This document shows, one piece after another, positions 8,376-16,017 of a stretch of 64,000 nt of DNA (positions within the stretch are counted from its first letter, which is position 1; every line of letters begins with the position of its first letter). Origin of the DNA: Lutibacter sp. Hel_I_33_5. GTDB taxonomy: Bacteria; Bacteroidota; Bacteroidia; Flavobacteriales; Flavobacteriaceae. Position numbers and translations under genes: made by a program. Below the pieces are notes generated by a model, which saw only the letters and a program-made list of their open reading frames with translations, had not been told where the DNA came from and did no database searches. The stretch covers positions 3,037,421-3,101,420 of the forward strand of contig NZ_VISM01000001.1 in the NCBI RefSeq assembly GCF_007827455.1, in the 5' to 3' direction.

Positions 8376-9242
8376 TTATTTGATTTCAAATTCCATTTTT
8401 GCTGCTTGTATTTCATCAGAACTTTCGTAATCTAATACTCCTACAGCCAAATATTTTCCACTAGGGAGTTTATCTGGTAATGTAAAAGAGAAGTTTCTTT
8501 CTAGTTCTGGTATGATAGTAAACTTTTTCACTTTTAATCTTTCTTGTTGCCCAGTACTTAAATTTGTTAAATCTATATAAGAAGTACAATACGCAATTCC
8601 GTCTCCAGTATTTTGAACTTTTAAAAATAAAGAGGCAGTATCTTCTGACTGATCAAACTGAAAATCAGTGAACTCTACTTTATTAGATAATACATTTGGC
8701 GGATTTTGATAAGCAAAAATTCCAAATGCAAAAGTTGGTATTACTCCTAAGGCAACTGTACCATTACTTTTACGTGTATTTGCTAAAGAGGTTCTTGGAG
8801 CTTCTTGTTCTACCATTAAGATAGACCAAGCTGCTTTTCTACCAGAATCATCATTAGGAACACTAACGGTAACTTTTACTAATCTTTTTTCGAAAGGCTT
8901 TAATTCTACAAAAGTAGGAGAGACGCTTAACCATTTAGATAATGAATATTTTCCTTTTCCAGGAGGTAAAAAACTACTCTTACCTCTGCTATTCATATCA
9001 AAGTCATACATGTTTACATTAAACTGCATGTTACTATTCGTACTATTATTAATAGTAATATTATAGGTTTTTACTTCTCCTTGTTTTTGATTGAAATGGA
9101 AATGTGCAGGTGAGACCGAAACTCCAGTGGATTTACGAGCAGGTTTGTTTTGACTATTGACATTCTGAGTGTTTAAACAAACAGAAAAAACCAACATAAT
9201 CATCAAAACTGAATATAGGGGAATTCTAGTTTTTAGGGGCAT
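8376..9242 (-). CDS. PapD-like / DUF916-like periplasmic chaperone
   Basis: The 288-residue protein has a signal peptide (residues 1-30, ending NSQ) and two Ig-like domains. The first contains GVSVSPAHFHFNQKQGEVKTYNITINNSTN, the start-of-domain pattern of fimbrial chaperones and of DUF916 (WxL-protein partner) domains, then LSVSPTFVELKPFEKRLVKVTVSVP. The second (about 185-288) has FLKVQNTGDGIAYC and LPSGKYLAVGVLDYE, typical of the DUF3324/bacterial Ig class. Its likely job is to bind the following two subunit-like proteins in the periplasm and present them to the barrel protein. It is the first gene of the operon and has the best promoter match in the window directly upstream. Classical PapD active-site basic residues cannot be assigned with confidence, so the family call is moderate. 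Confidence 0.65.
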   Translation of the reverse strand: MPLKTRIPLYSVLMIMLVFSVCLNTQNVNSQNKPARKSTGVSVSPAHFHFNQKQGEVKTYNITINNSTNSNMQFNVNMYDFDMNSRGKSSFLPPGKGKYSLSKWLSVSPTFVELKPFEKRLVKVTVSVPNDDSGRKAAWSILMVEQEAPRTSLANTRKSNGTVALGVIPTFAFGIFAYQNPPNVLSNKVEFTDFQFDQSEDTASLFLKVQNTGDGIAYCTSYIDLTNLSTGQQERLKVKKFTIIPELERNFSFTLPDKLPSGKYLAVGVLDYESSDEIQAAKMEFEIK

Positions 9243-9269
9243 TAAATTTGGTTTACTGAGTCAAATAAA

Positions 9270-9299
9270 CAAATTTAGAATTTAATAAACAAATCCAAA
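9270..9299 (-). promoter_or_regulatory. Promoter of the chaperone/subunit/barrel operon
   Basis: On the minus strand a TTTG (-33; plus 9296-9299) is followed after 18 bases by TAAATTTG (-7; plus 9270-9277), an excellent match to the Flavobacterium housekeeping promoter. The ATG of the chaperone gene lies 27 bases further on. Confidence 0.65.
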
Positions 9300-9369
9300 G
9301 CCTATTAATTTTGTTTTGTTTTCTTTAATTTCGTCAAATAGAAGGAATAAAAAATTTAATCTTTTTTAG

Positions 9370-11469
9370 TTGATTTCGCTACAAAAACCAATTACATATA
9401 TAAAAGGTGTTAGCCTTAATAAAGCAGCACTATACTACAAGGAGCTAGGTATAAAAACATGTAATGATCTATTGCATTTCTTTCCTTTTAGATATATTGA
9501 TAAAACTAATTTTTATGCTATTAAAGATTTACAAATTAATAGTTCAGAAGTACAGGTTGTAGGTAAAATAACTCATATTAAGTCTGTTACGCAAAAAAGA
9601 GGGAGTCGATTAGTGGCAACTTTTGTTGATACTTCGGGTACGATAGAGCTTATTTGGTTTAAAGGGCAAAAGTGGATTAAAGATTCTTTAAAGGTTAATG
9701 AACCTTATGTTGTCTATGGTAAATTGAATCATTATAAAGGAAGTTTTAGTATTCCGCATCCAGAAATGGAACTTGTTTCAGAATATAAAAAGAAGTTGCA
9801 ACCAAAAATGCAACCAGTGTATCCTTCCACAGAAATGTTGGCTAATAAAGGGATCAGCAATAAAGTTACACAAACAAGTATGCTACATCTTTTTACAGAG
9901 ATTTATGATGGCATTCAAGAAAATTTACCAGACTACCTTATAAAAGAACATAACTTACTGAATAAAAAGGATGCTTTACTGAATATCCATTTCCCTAAAA
10001 GTCAGGAATTATTAGCAAAAGCATCGTATCGATTAAAGTTTGAAGAGTTGTTTTTTATTCAATTACAATTAATTCAGAAAAAATTGATTCGTAAACAAAA
10101 AAATAAAGGATTTGTTTTTGAGCAAGTAGGTGAGCATTTCAATACTTTTTATACAAACTACTTACCGTTTAGTTTAACCAACGCTCAGAAAAGAGTATTA
10201 AAAGAGGTAAGAAAAGATGTTGCTTCCAATGCACATATGAACCGATTATTACAAGGCGATGTTGGGTCTGGAAAAACCATTGTTGCATTATTATCTATGT
10301 TATTAGCAATAGATAATGGTTTTCAAACGGCTATTATGGCTCCAACAGAAATCTTAGCAACTCAACATTATACAGGTATTATTGAGTTATTATCTGAAAT
10401 GGACATCAATGTTGCTTTATTAACAGGTTCAACCAAAGTAAAAAAACGAAGAGAAATTCATGAAAGCCTAGAAAACGGAACGTTACATATATTAATAGGT
10501 ACACACGCTTTATTAGAAGATAAAGTACAATTCAAAAATTTAGGAATCGCAATTATTGATGAACAACATCGATTTGGTGTTGCGCAACGTTCAAAATTGT
10601 GGTTGAAAAATAAAATCCCACCACATATTTTAGTAATGACAGCAACGCCAATTCCGAGAACTTTAGCGATGTCAGTTTATGGGGATTTAGATATTTCTGT
10701 GATTGACGAATTACCACCCGGTAGAAAAGAAGTGAAAACAGTACATCGATATGATAGTAATCGCTTGTCAGTTTTTAAATTTATGAAAGATGAAGTTGCA
10801 AAAGGAAGACAAGTATATGTTGTTTATCCATTAATTCAGGAATCTGAAGCCATGGATTATAAAGATTTGAAGGATGGTTATGAAAGTATATCACGAGAAT
10901 TTCCTAATCCGAAATATCAAATAAGTATTGTTCATGGAAAAATGAAACCTGCGGATAAAGAATTTGAAATGAATCGTTTTGTTAAGGGCGAAACTCAAAT
11001 AATGGTAGCAACAACTGTTATAGAAGTAGGTGTTAATGTACCAAATGCTTCGGTAATGATTATAGAGAGTGCCGAGCGATTTGGATTAAGTCAGTTACAT
11101 CAATTACGAGGTAGGGTTGGACGAGGAGCAGACCAAAGTTATTGTATATTATTATCTAGTTTTAAATTGTCTTCGGAAGCCAAAACACGTTTAAAAACCA
11201 TGGTTGAAACTTCAGACGGATTCAAAATTGCAGAAGTAGATTTAAAATTACGAGGTCCAGGAAATATGATGGGAACACAACAAAGTGGTGTATTAAATTT
11301 AAAAATTGCTGATGTTGTTAAAGATACTCCTATTCTGGTAAAAGCTAGAAATACAGCTATAGAACTATTACAAAACGATCCAAGTTTATCTAAACCAGAA
11401 AATACCGTATTGCAAAAAGCTTTTTTAGAACTTCAAAAAACTAGTGGTTTGTGGGGTAATATTAGTTAA
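9370..11469 (+). CDS. recG: ATP-dependent DNA helicase RecG
   Basis: The 699-residue protein is RecG, which remodels stalled forks and Holliday junctions. The N-terminal wedge/OB part starts PITYIKGVSLNKAALYYKELGI with HFFPFRYIDKT, as in the family. The helicase core shows LLQGDVGSGKTIVALL (Walker A), IIDEQHRFGVAQR (DEQH box), MTATPIPRTLAM, and in the second RecA lobe ATTVIEVGVNVPNA and LRGRVGRG. Length is normal. The start is a TTG: the reading frame matches the family's usual N-terminus immediately after it and no ATG is nearby. It runs divergently from the chaperone operon and converges on ndk with a shared terminator. Confidence 0.95.
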   Translation: MISLQKPITYIKGVSLNKAALYYKELGIKTCNDLLHFFPFRYIDKTNFYAIKDLQINSSEVQVVGKITHIKSVTQKRGSRLVATFVDTSGTIELIWFKGQKWIKDSLKVNEPYVVYGKLNHYKGSFSIPHPEMELVSEYKKKLQPKMQPVYPSTEMLANKGISNKVTQTSMLHLFTEIYDGIQENLPDYLIKEHNLLNKKDALLNIHFPKSQELLAKASYRLKFEELFFIQLQLIQKKLIRKQKNKGFVFEQVGEHFNTFYTNYLPFSLTNAQKRVLKEVRKDVASNAHMNRLLQGDVGSGKTIVALLSMLLAIDNGFQTAIMAPTEILATQHYTGIIELLSEMDINVALLTGSTKVKKRREIHESLENGTLHILIGTHALLEDKVQFKNLGIAIIDEQHRFGVAQRSKLWLKNKIPPHILVMTATPIPRTLAMSVYGDLDISVIDELPPGRKEVKTVHRYDSNRLSVFKFMKDEVAKGRQVYVVYPLIQESEAMDYKDLKDGYESISREFPNPKYQISIVHGKMKPADKEFEMNRFVKGETQIMVATTVIEVGVNVPNASVMIIESAERFGLSQLHQLRGRVGRGADQSYCILLSSFKLSSEAKTRLKTMVETSDGFKIAEVDLKLRGPGNMMGTQQSGVLNLKIADVVKDTPILVKARNTAIELLQNDPSLSKPENTVLQKAFLELQKTSGLWGNIS

Positions 11470-11473
11470 CAAA

Positions 11474-11506
11474 AAAACTCGCAACATATGTTACGAGTTT
11501 TACTAT
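11474..11506. terminator. Bidirectional terminator between recG and ndk
   Basis: AAAACTCG at 11474 pairs with CGAGTTTT at 11494-11501; the loop ACATATGT is itself self-complementary. T-rich tracts follow on both strands, and the two genes converge here. Confidence 0.75.
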
Positions 11507-11526
11507 TTTTTAAAAGCTAATCTTAC

Positions 11527-11946
11527 TTAAAACTGCTCTCTTCCAGAAAAATGAAAGTTTCCTTCAATTTGTGCATTCTCATCAGAATCAGAACCATGAA
11601 CTGCATTTTCTCCCATAGAAGTTGCGTATAATTTTCTAATTGTTCCTTCAGCTGCATCTGCAGGGTTTGTAGCTCCAATTAAAGTTCTAAAATCTTCTAC
11701 TGCATTTTCCTTTTCTAAGATAGCCGAAATAATTGGACCGCGCGTCATAAACGCAACTAATTCACCAAAAAACGGACGCTCATTATGCACAGCATAAAAA
11801 GTTTCAGCATCTGCTAACGTCATTTGTGTTTTTTTAAGCGCTACAATTCTAAATCCAGCTGCATTAATTTTTTCTAGGATAGCACCAGTATGTCCGTTTT
11901 CTACGCCATCTGGTTTAATCATTGTAAATGTTCTATTTGTTGCCAT
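11527..11946 (-). CDS. ndk: Nucleoside-diphosphate kinase
   Basis: The 139-residue enzyme transfers the terminal phosphate of ATP to nucleoside diphosphates through a phosphohistidine. The family start [19 protein letters not shown] and the catalytic NAVHGSDS with His117 are intact; Lys11, Arg87 and Arg104-type nucleotide-binding positions are in context. Length is typical. It is a single gene, convergent with recG and divergent from the nrnA-like gene. Confidence 0.97.
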   Translation of the reverse strand: MATNRTFTMIKPDGVENGHTGAILEKINAAGFRIVALKKTQMTLADAETFYAVHNERPFFGELVAFMTRGPIISAILEKENAVEDFRTLIGATNPADAAEGTIRKLYATSMGENAVHGSDSDENAQIEGNFHFSGREQF

Positions 11947-12033
11947 TATAATAAATATTTCTTTTGTTAAATTAATTAGTACGATTAACGTACAAAATCG
12001 GCGCGAAATTACGCAATTTTTTTAATTAAATTG

Positions 12034-12041
12034 TATCTTCG
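12034..12041 (+). promoter_or_regulatory. Possible -7 element before the nrnA-like gene
   Basis: TATCTTCG differs from TAnnTTTG by one base and lies 6 bases before the ATG, which would give a nearly leaderless transcript. No convincing -33 element is seen. Confidence 0.35.
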
Positions 12042-12047
12042 CAACTT

Positions 12048-13076
12048 ATGATTTTGAAAGGCTTTGAAGATTTAAAAACTTTTTTGGATACTCCAAAAAA
12101 TATGACAATTATCGGACATAGAAACCCGGACGGAGATGCTATGGGTTCTACCTTGGCATTATATCATTATTTTAAAAAGAAAGGCCACAATCCTACGGTT
12201 GTTGTACCCAATGAGTATCCAGAATTTTTACATTGGCTACCAGGTTCTAAAACCACGTATCGATTTGATTGGCAGAATTCGCAATCTCAAAGAGCTATAA
12301 ATAGTTCTGATATTATATTTTTACTAGATTTTAATGCATTGCATAGAGTAGGATATGATATGCAAAATACTTTGGAAAAATACCCAAATGATTTTGCGAT
12401 GATTGATCATCATCAGCAACCAGACGATGTAAGATATATGTATTCTGATGTAGATATTTGTTCAACCTGTCAAATGGTATATCAATATATTGAAATGAAT
12501 AATGATCTTGATTTAATTGATGCAGATATTGCTACCTGTTTGTATACTGGAATTATGACAGATACGGGGTCATTTAGATTTAGATCTACTACGAGTAAGA
12601 CACATAGAATTATAGCCGATTTAATTGATAAAGGAGCAGAAAACGATAAAATTCATACTAATGTGTATGATGCAAATTCTTACGGAAGACTTTTATTGTT
12701 AGGACAAGCGTTAAGTAATTTACAGATGTTACCCGAATACAATACAGCATTTATCACATTAACAGAAGAGGAAAAAAAGAAGTTCGATTTTCAAAAAGGA
12801 GATACAGAAGGTGTGGTTAATTATGCACTTTCTTTAAAAGGAATTGTGTTTGCAGCAATTTTTATTGAAGATAAAGAACAAAATATTATCAAAATGTCAT
12901 TACGTTCCAAAGGAACTTTTTCCGTAAATCAATTTGCGAGAAAACACTATAGTGGAGGAGGACATGATAATGCAGCAGGAGGAAAATCATTAAAAACAAT
13001 GGAAGAAACTATAGTAGAATTTAAAAAAATAGTTCCGCAATACCAACAAGAATTAGCAACATCTTATGAGGTTTAG
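12048..13076 (+). CDS. DHH/DHHA1 phosphoesterase (NrnA-like oligoribonuclease / pAp phosphatase)
   Basis: The 342-residue protein belongs to the DHH superfamily of bifunctional nano-RNases and pAp phosphatases. Metal-binding motifs are visible: IIGHRNPDGDAMGS (motif I), a DIIFLLDFN aspartate, AMIDHHQQ (the DHH box) and TGIMTDTGSFRF. The DHHA1 domain ends with SGGGHDNAAGG, the substrate-binding glycine motif. Length fits NrnA. It opens a plus-strand series with gldI and two further PPIase genes and overlaps gldI by 11 bases, so they are probably cotranscribed. Confidence 0.9.
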   Translation: MILKGFEDLKTFLDTPKNMTIIGHRNPDGDAMGSTLALYHYFKKKGHNPTVVVPNEYPEFLHWLPGSKTTYRFDWQNSQSQRAINSSDIIFLLDFNALHRVGYDMQNTLEKYPNDFAMIDHHQQPDDVRYMYSDVDICSTCQMVYQYIEMNNDLDLIDADIATCLYTGIMTDTGSFRFRSTTSKTHRIIADLIDKGAENDKIHTNVYDANSYGRLLLLGQALSNLQMLPEYNTAFITLTEEEKKKFDFQKGDTEGVVNYALSLKGIVFAAIFIEDKEQNIIKMSLRSKGTFSVNQFARKHYSGGGHDNAAGGKSLKTMEETIVEFKKIVPQYQQELATSYEV

Positions 13077-13596
13077 TATTTTTCTTTTACTTTTTCTGAT
13101 GCTTTTTATTTCTTGCAATGAACCGATAGCAAGAAGACCAATCAGTACAAAAAAATCTACTATTCTTAAAGCTTCGATAGAAGAAAACAAAGCACTAAAT
13201 AAAATAGAAGAAGATAAAATAACTGCTTTTATAAAAAAAGATAGTTTGCAAACCTATTATAATTCGTCAATGGGATTTTGGTATGCGTATCATACAAAAG
13301 TTGAAACTGAAACACCTACACCAAAATTTGGAGAAGAAGTAACTATATCCTTCGATATTAAAGATTTAAGTGGAAATAGTATGTATCCACAACAAGAAAA
13401 AAAATACACAATAGATAAAGAAGATTTTATTACAGGTTTACAACATGGAATAAAGTTGATGAAAGTTGGTGAAACCATTACATTTGTAATTCCGTCTTAT
13501 AATGCTTTTGGAGTTGCTGGAGATGGAAATAAAATAGGAATTAATCAATCAATAAAAAGTACCTTAACATTAATACATATAAATAACAAACAATGA
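13066..13596 (+). CDS. gldI: Gliding motility-associated FKBP-type peptidyl-prolyl isomerase lipoprotein GldI
   Basis: The 176-residue product has a short hydrophobic signal ending in FISC, a lipobox-like site, then the ARRPIS segment and a short helical region typical of Flavobacterium GldI. The FKBP domain covers about 80-176 (VTISFDIKDLSGN, LQHGIKLMKVGE, IPSYNAFG). GldI is required for gliding and T9SS function in Flavobacterium johnsoniae, presumably by folding periplasmic or outer-membrane parts. FKBP catalytic aromatics are only partly conserved, as in other GldI. It overlaps the neighbours at both ends (11 bases upstream, 4 downstream), which indicates translational coupling. Confidence 0.87.
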   Translation: MRFSIFLLLFLMLFISCNEPIARRPISTKKSTILKASIEENKALNKIEEDKITAFIKKDSLQTYYNSSMGFWYAYHTKVETETPTPKFGEEVTISFDIKDLSGNSMYPQQEKKYTIDKEDFITGLQHGIKLMKVGETITFVIPSYNAFGVAGDGNKIGINQSIKSTLTLIHINNKQ

Positions 13597-14285
13597 AAAC
13601 GATAAAAATTGTAGCATTCACAGTGTTCTTAGGAACATTAATCTCTTGTAATAATCAGAAAGCTGATGTAAAATCTTTAGAAACAGAAGTGGATTCTGCT
13701 AGTTATGCGCTAGGTTTAAATTTAGCAAACTACATTAAAACAAATTTCACACAAGCAAATAAAGAATTGTTTTTACAAGGATTTAGAAATGGATCAGATT
13801 CTTTAAATCTTTTGATTGAAGATAAAGATGTAAATAAAGTCTTATCTGCTTTTTTCCAAAAAGAGCAAAAAAGAAAGTTGGCAGAACAATTTAAAGATGT
13901 AAAAGATGAAGGAATTGCTTTTTTAGAGAAAAATAAAACTGCTAAAGGAGTAAAAACTACAGCAAGTGGTTTACAATACAAGGTTATAAATGAAGGAAAA
14001 GGTAAAAATGCCGTAGCCTCTGATAAAGTAAAAATTCATTATCATGGAACATTAATTGACGGAACTGTATTTGATAGTTCAGTAGATAAGAAAACACCAA
14101 TAGAAATGGGTGCAAGTCAGTTTGTAAAAGGGTTTAGCGAAGGATTATATTTAATGAATGAAGGTGCGAAATATAAATTTTTCATTCCGCAAGAGTTAGG
14201 ATATGGAGAAAACCCAAGAAGAGGAGGACCAATTAAACCTTTTGCAGCATTAGTTTTTGAAGTTGAATTAATAGAGATTAAATAA
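13593..14285 (+). CDS. FKBP-type peptidyl-prolyl cis-trans isomerase lipoprotein (FkpA/FklB-like)
   Basis: The 230-residue protein has a lipoprotein signal (TLISCNN) placing it in the periplasmic face of a membrane. An N-terminal dimerisation domain of the FKBP_N type (about 28-115, SYALGLNLANYIKTN) precedes a canonical FKBP domain (about 135-230) with HYHGTLIDGTVFDSSVD, the typical substrate-pocket sequence, and IPQELGYGENPRRGG. It probably acts as a chaperone and isomerase for exported proteins. It starts 4 bases inside gldI and ends 1 base before the cyclophilin-FKBP gene. Confidence 0.9.
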   Translation: MKTIKIVAFTVFLGTLISCNNQKADVKSLETEVDSASYALGLNLANYIKTNFTQANKELFLQGFRNGSDSLNLLIEDKDVNKVLSAFFQKEQKRKLAEQFKDVKDEGIAFLEKNKTAKGVKTTASGLQYKVINEGKGKNAVASDKVKIHYHGTLIDGTVFDSSVDKKTPIEMGASQFVKGFSEGLYLMNEGAKYKFFIPQELGYGENPRRGGPIKPFAALVFEVELIEIK

Positions 14286-14286
14286 A

Positions 14287-15444
14287 ATGAAATATTTTAA
14301 AGTATTAGTAGTCTTTTTAATAGTATTTTCTTCTTGTAGATCTGCAAAATATAAAGGTTTAGAAGACGGAATCTATGCAGAGTTAAAAACAAATAAAGGG
14401 GAGATTTTTATGCAATTACATGCAAAAGAAACTCCAATGACGGTTGCAAACTTTGTGTCTTTAGCAAACGGAACCAATCCTAAATTAGTAGATTCTATTA
14501 AAGGGAAAAAGTTTTTTGACGGAATAAAATTCCATAGAGTTATAAAAGATTTTATGGTTCAAGGTGGAGATCCAACGGGAACGGGGAGAGGAAATGCTGG
14601 ATATAGATTTCATGATGAATTCCCAAGAGATACCGCTAAAGTATTATTGTTTACTCATAACGATGCAGGTATTTTGTCGATGGCAAATTCTGGACCAGGA
14701 ACAAACAGTAGTCAGTTTTTTATCACACATAAAGAAACCCCTTGGTTAGATGGAAAACATACCGTTTTTGGTAAAGTTTTATCATTGCCAACTGAGGTTG
14801 ATAAAATAAAAGCTATCGTAAAAGATTCTACAAAACTAGCATTAGCATTAGATTCATTAAAATTAACGGTTTTAAATTCGATTGAAAAAAATGATACTAT
14901 TCAATCTATAGAAATTGTAAGGTTAGGGAATGCAGCAAAAAGCTTTGATGAAGTAAAGATATTTACAGAAGAGATTGCCAAATTTGATGAAAAAACTAAA
15001 GAAGGAAAAGCAAGACAAGAAGAAGCAGATAAAGTTAGGTATGAGAAGTTTTTAAAAGATCAGAAAACTTATGAAGCAACTATAGATGTTGCTAAAGCAA
15101 CAAAGACATCTTCTGGTTTAAAAATCTTAATGACAAAAAGTAATCCTAATGGTAAAAAAGTTGTTGACAACGTACCATTGGATGTAAATTACGGATTAAG
15201 TCTTGCAGACGGTACAGTTGTACAATCTACTTTTGGGCAGAATAGACCTTTAACGTGTCAATTAAATGATACTAAAAGACCTATGATTGCTGGATTTAAA
15301 GAAGGTGTACTAATGATGCGAGAAGGTGAAAGAGCACGTTTATTTATACCTTATTATTTAGCGTATGGTGAGCGTGGTGGAGGTCCATTTCCTCCAAAAG
15401 CAGATATTGTTTTTGATGTAGAAATTTTAAAAGTAGGTAAATAA
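14287..15444 (+). CDS. Cyclophilin-FKBP fusion peptidyl-prolyl isomerase lipoprotein
   Basis: This 385-residue lipoprotein (signal ending FSSC) joins two unrelated prolyl isomerase folds. Residues ~25-180 are a cyclophilin with FHRVIKDFMVQGGDPTGTGRGNAGY and MANSGPGTNSSQFFITHKETPWLDGKHTVFGKV, including the catalytic Arg, Phe and Trp positions. A charged helical linker (about 215-260) follows, and residues ~275-385 form an FKBP domain (IAGFKEGVLMMREGE, IPYYLAYGERGGGPFP). The FKBP half lacks a clear DGTVFDSS-type pocket (it has DGTVVQST), so it may be mainly a binding module. It is third in a row of PPIase lipoprotein genes after gldI. Confidence 0.88.
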   Translation: MKYFKVLVVFLIVFSSCRSAKYKGLEDGIYAELKTNKGEIFMQLHAKETPMTVANFVSLANGTNPKLVDSIKGKKFFDGIKFHRVIKDFMVQGGDPTGTGRGNAGYRFHDEFPRDTAKVLLFTHNDAGILSMANSGPGTNSSQFFITHKETPWLDGKHTVFGKVLSLPTEVDKIKAIVKDSTKLALALDSLKLTVLNSIEKNDTIQSIEIVRLGNAAKSFDEVKIFTEEIAKFDEKTKEGKARQEEADKVRYEKFLKDQKTYEATIDVAKATKTSSGLKILMTKSNPNGKKVVDNVPLDVNYGLSLADGTVVQSTFGQNRPLTCQLNDTKRPMIAGFKEGVLMMREGERARLFIPYYLAYGERGGGPFPPKADIVFDVEILKVGK

Positions 15445-16017
15445 TTGTTGGAATCTTTATTACATAAAGACGAACAGCTTTTAATTTATCTAAATAATTT
15501 AGGAACAGAACAATGGGATTCATTTTGGTTCGCAATTACCAATCAGTTTAATTGGGTTCCATTGTTTTTATTGGTTTTTGCACTATTTTTTAAAAAATTT
15601 GGATTTATAAAAGGACTTTTTATTATTCTCTTCACTGTTGTTTTAGTAGTTTTTACAGACCAGTTTACAAACTTTATAAAAAACCTAACCGAGCGTTTAA
15701 GACCTTGTAATGTGGAAAGCTTACAGGATAGTTTACGTCAGTTTTCATATAAACCAAGAGGGTTTAGTTTCTTTTCTGGTCATGCTTGTTTATCAACAAC
15801 ATTTACAGTTTTTTCAATTTTATTATTAAAAAAACACTTTAAGTTAATCTTTATAATGATATTATTTCCAATCCTTTTTGGATATAGTAGAATCTATTTA
15901 GGCGTTCATTATCCGATTGATGTAACTTCGGGTTATTTAATGGGAACCTTATTAGGAATACTTTTCTTCAAATTACTTTCTTATTTTTATTTAAAAATAT
16001 TTAAAAAAATAATTTAA
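15445..16017 (+). CDS. PAP2 family membrane phosphatase
   Basis: The 190-residue protein is an integral membrane phosphatase of the PAP2 superfamily, which in bacteria usually removes phosphate from undecaprenyl pyrophosphate or phosphatidyl substrates. Signature pieces are KNLTERLRPC (motif 1), FSGHACLS (motif 2 with the catalytic His) and SRIYLGVHYPIDV (motif 3 with the nucleophilic His). About five or six hydrophobic segments are present. The start is TTG directly after the upstream stop codon; a second TTG follows at once, so either may be used. It overlaps the convergent glycosyltransferase gene by 4 bases. Confidence 0.87.
   Translation: MLESLLHKDEQLLIYLNNLGTEQWDSFWFAITNQFNWVPLFLLVFALFFKKFGFIKGLFIILFTVVLVVFTDQFTNFIKNLTERLRPCNVESLQDSLRQFSYKPRGFSFFSGHACLSTTFTVFSILLLKKHFKLIFIMILFPILFGYSRIYLGVHYPIDVTSGYLMGTLLGILFFKLLSYFYLKIFKKII

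Noticed and set aside
8376..9242. Considered a lipoprotein or T9SS substrate call for the chaperone-like protein
   Set aside because: No lipobox cysteine follows the signal peptide and the C-terminus lacks the type A sorting pattern; two Ig-like domains fit a soluble periplasmic chaperone.
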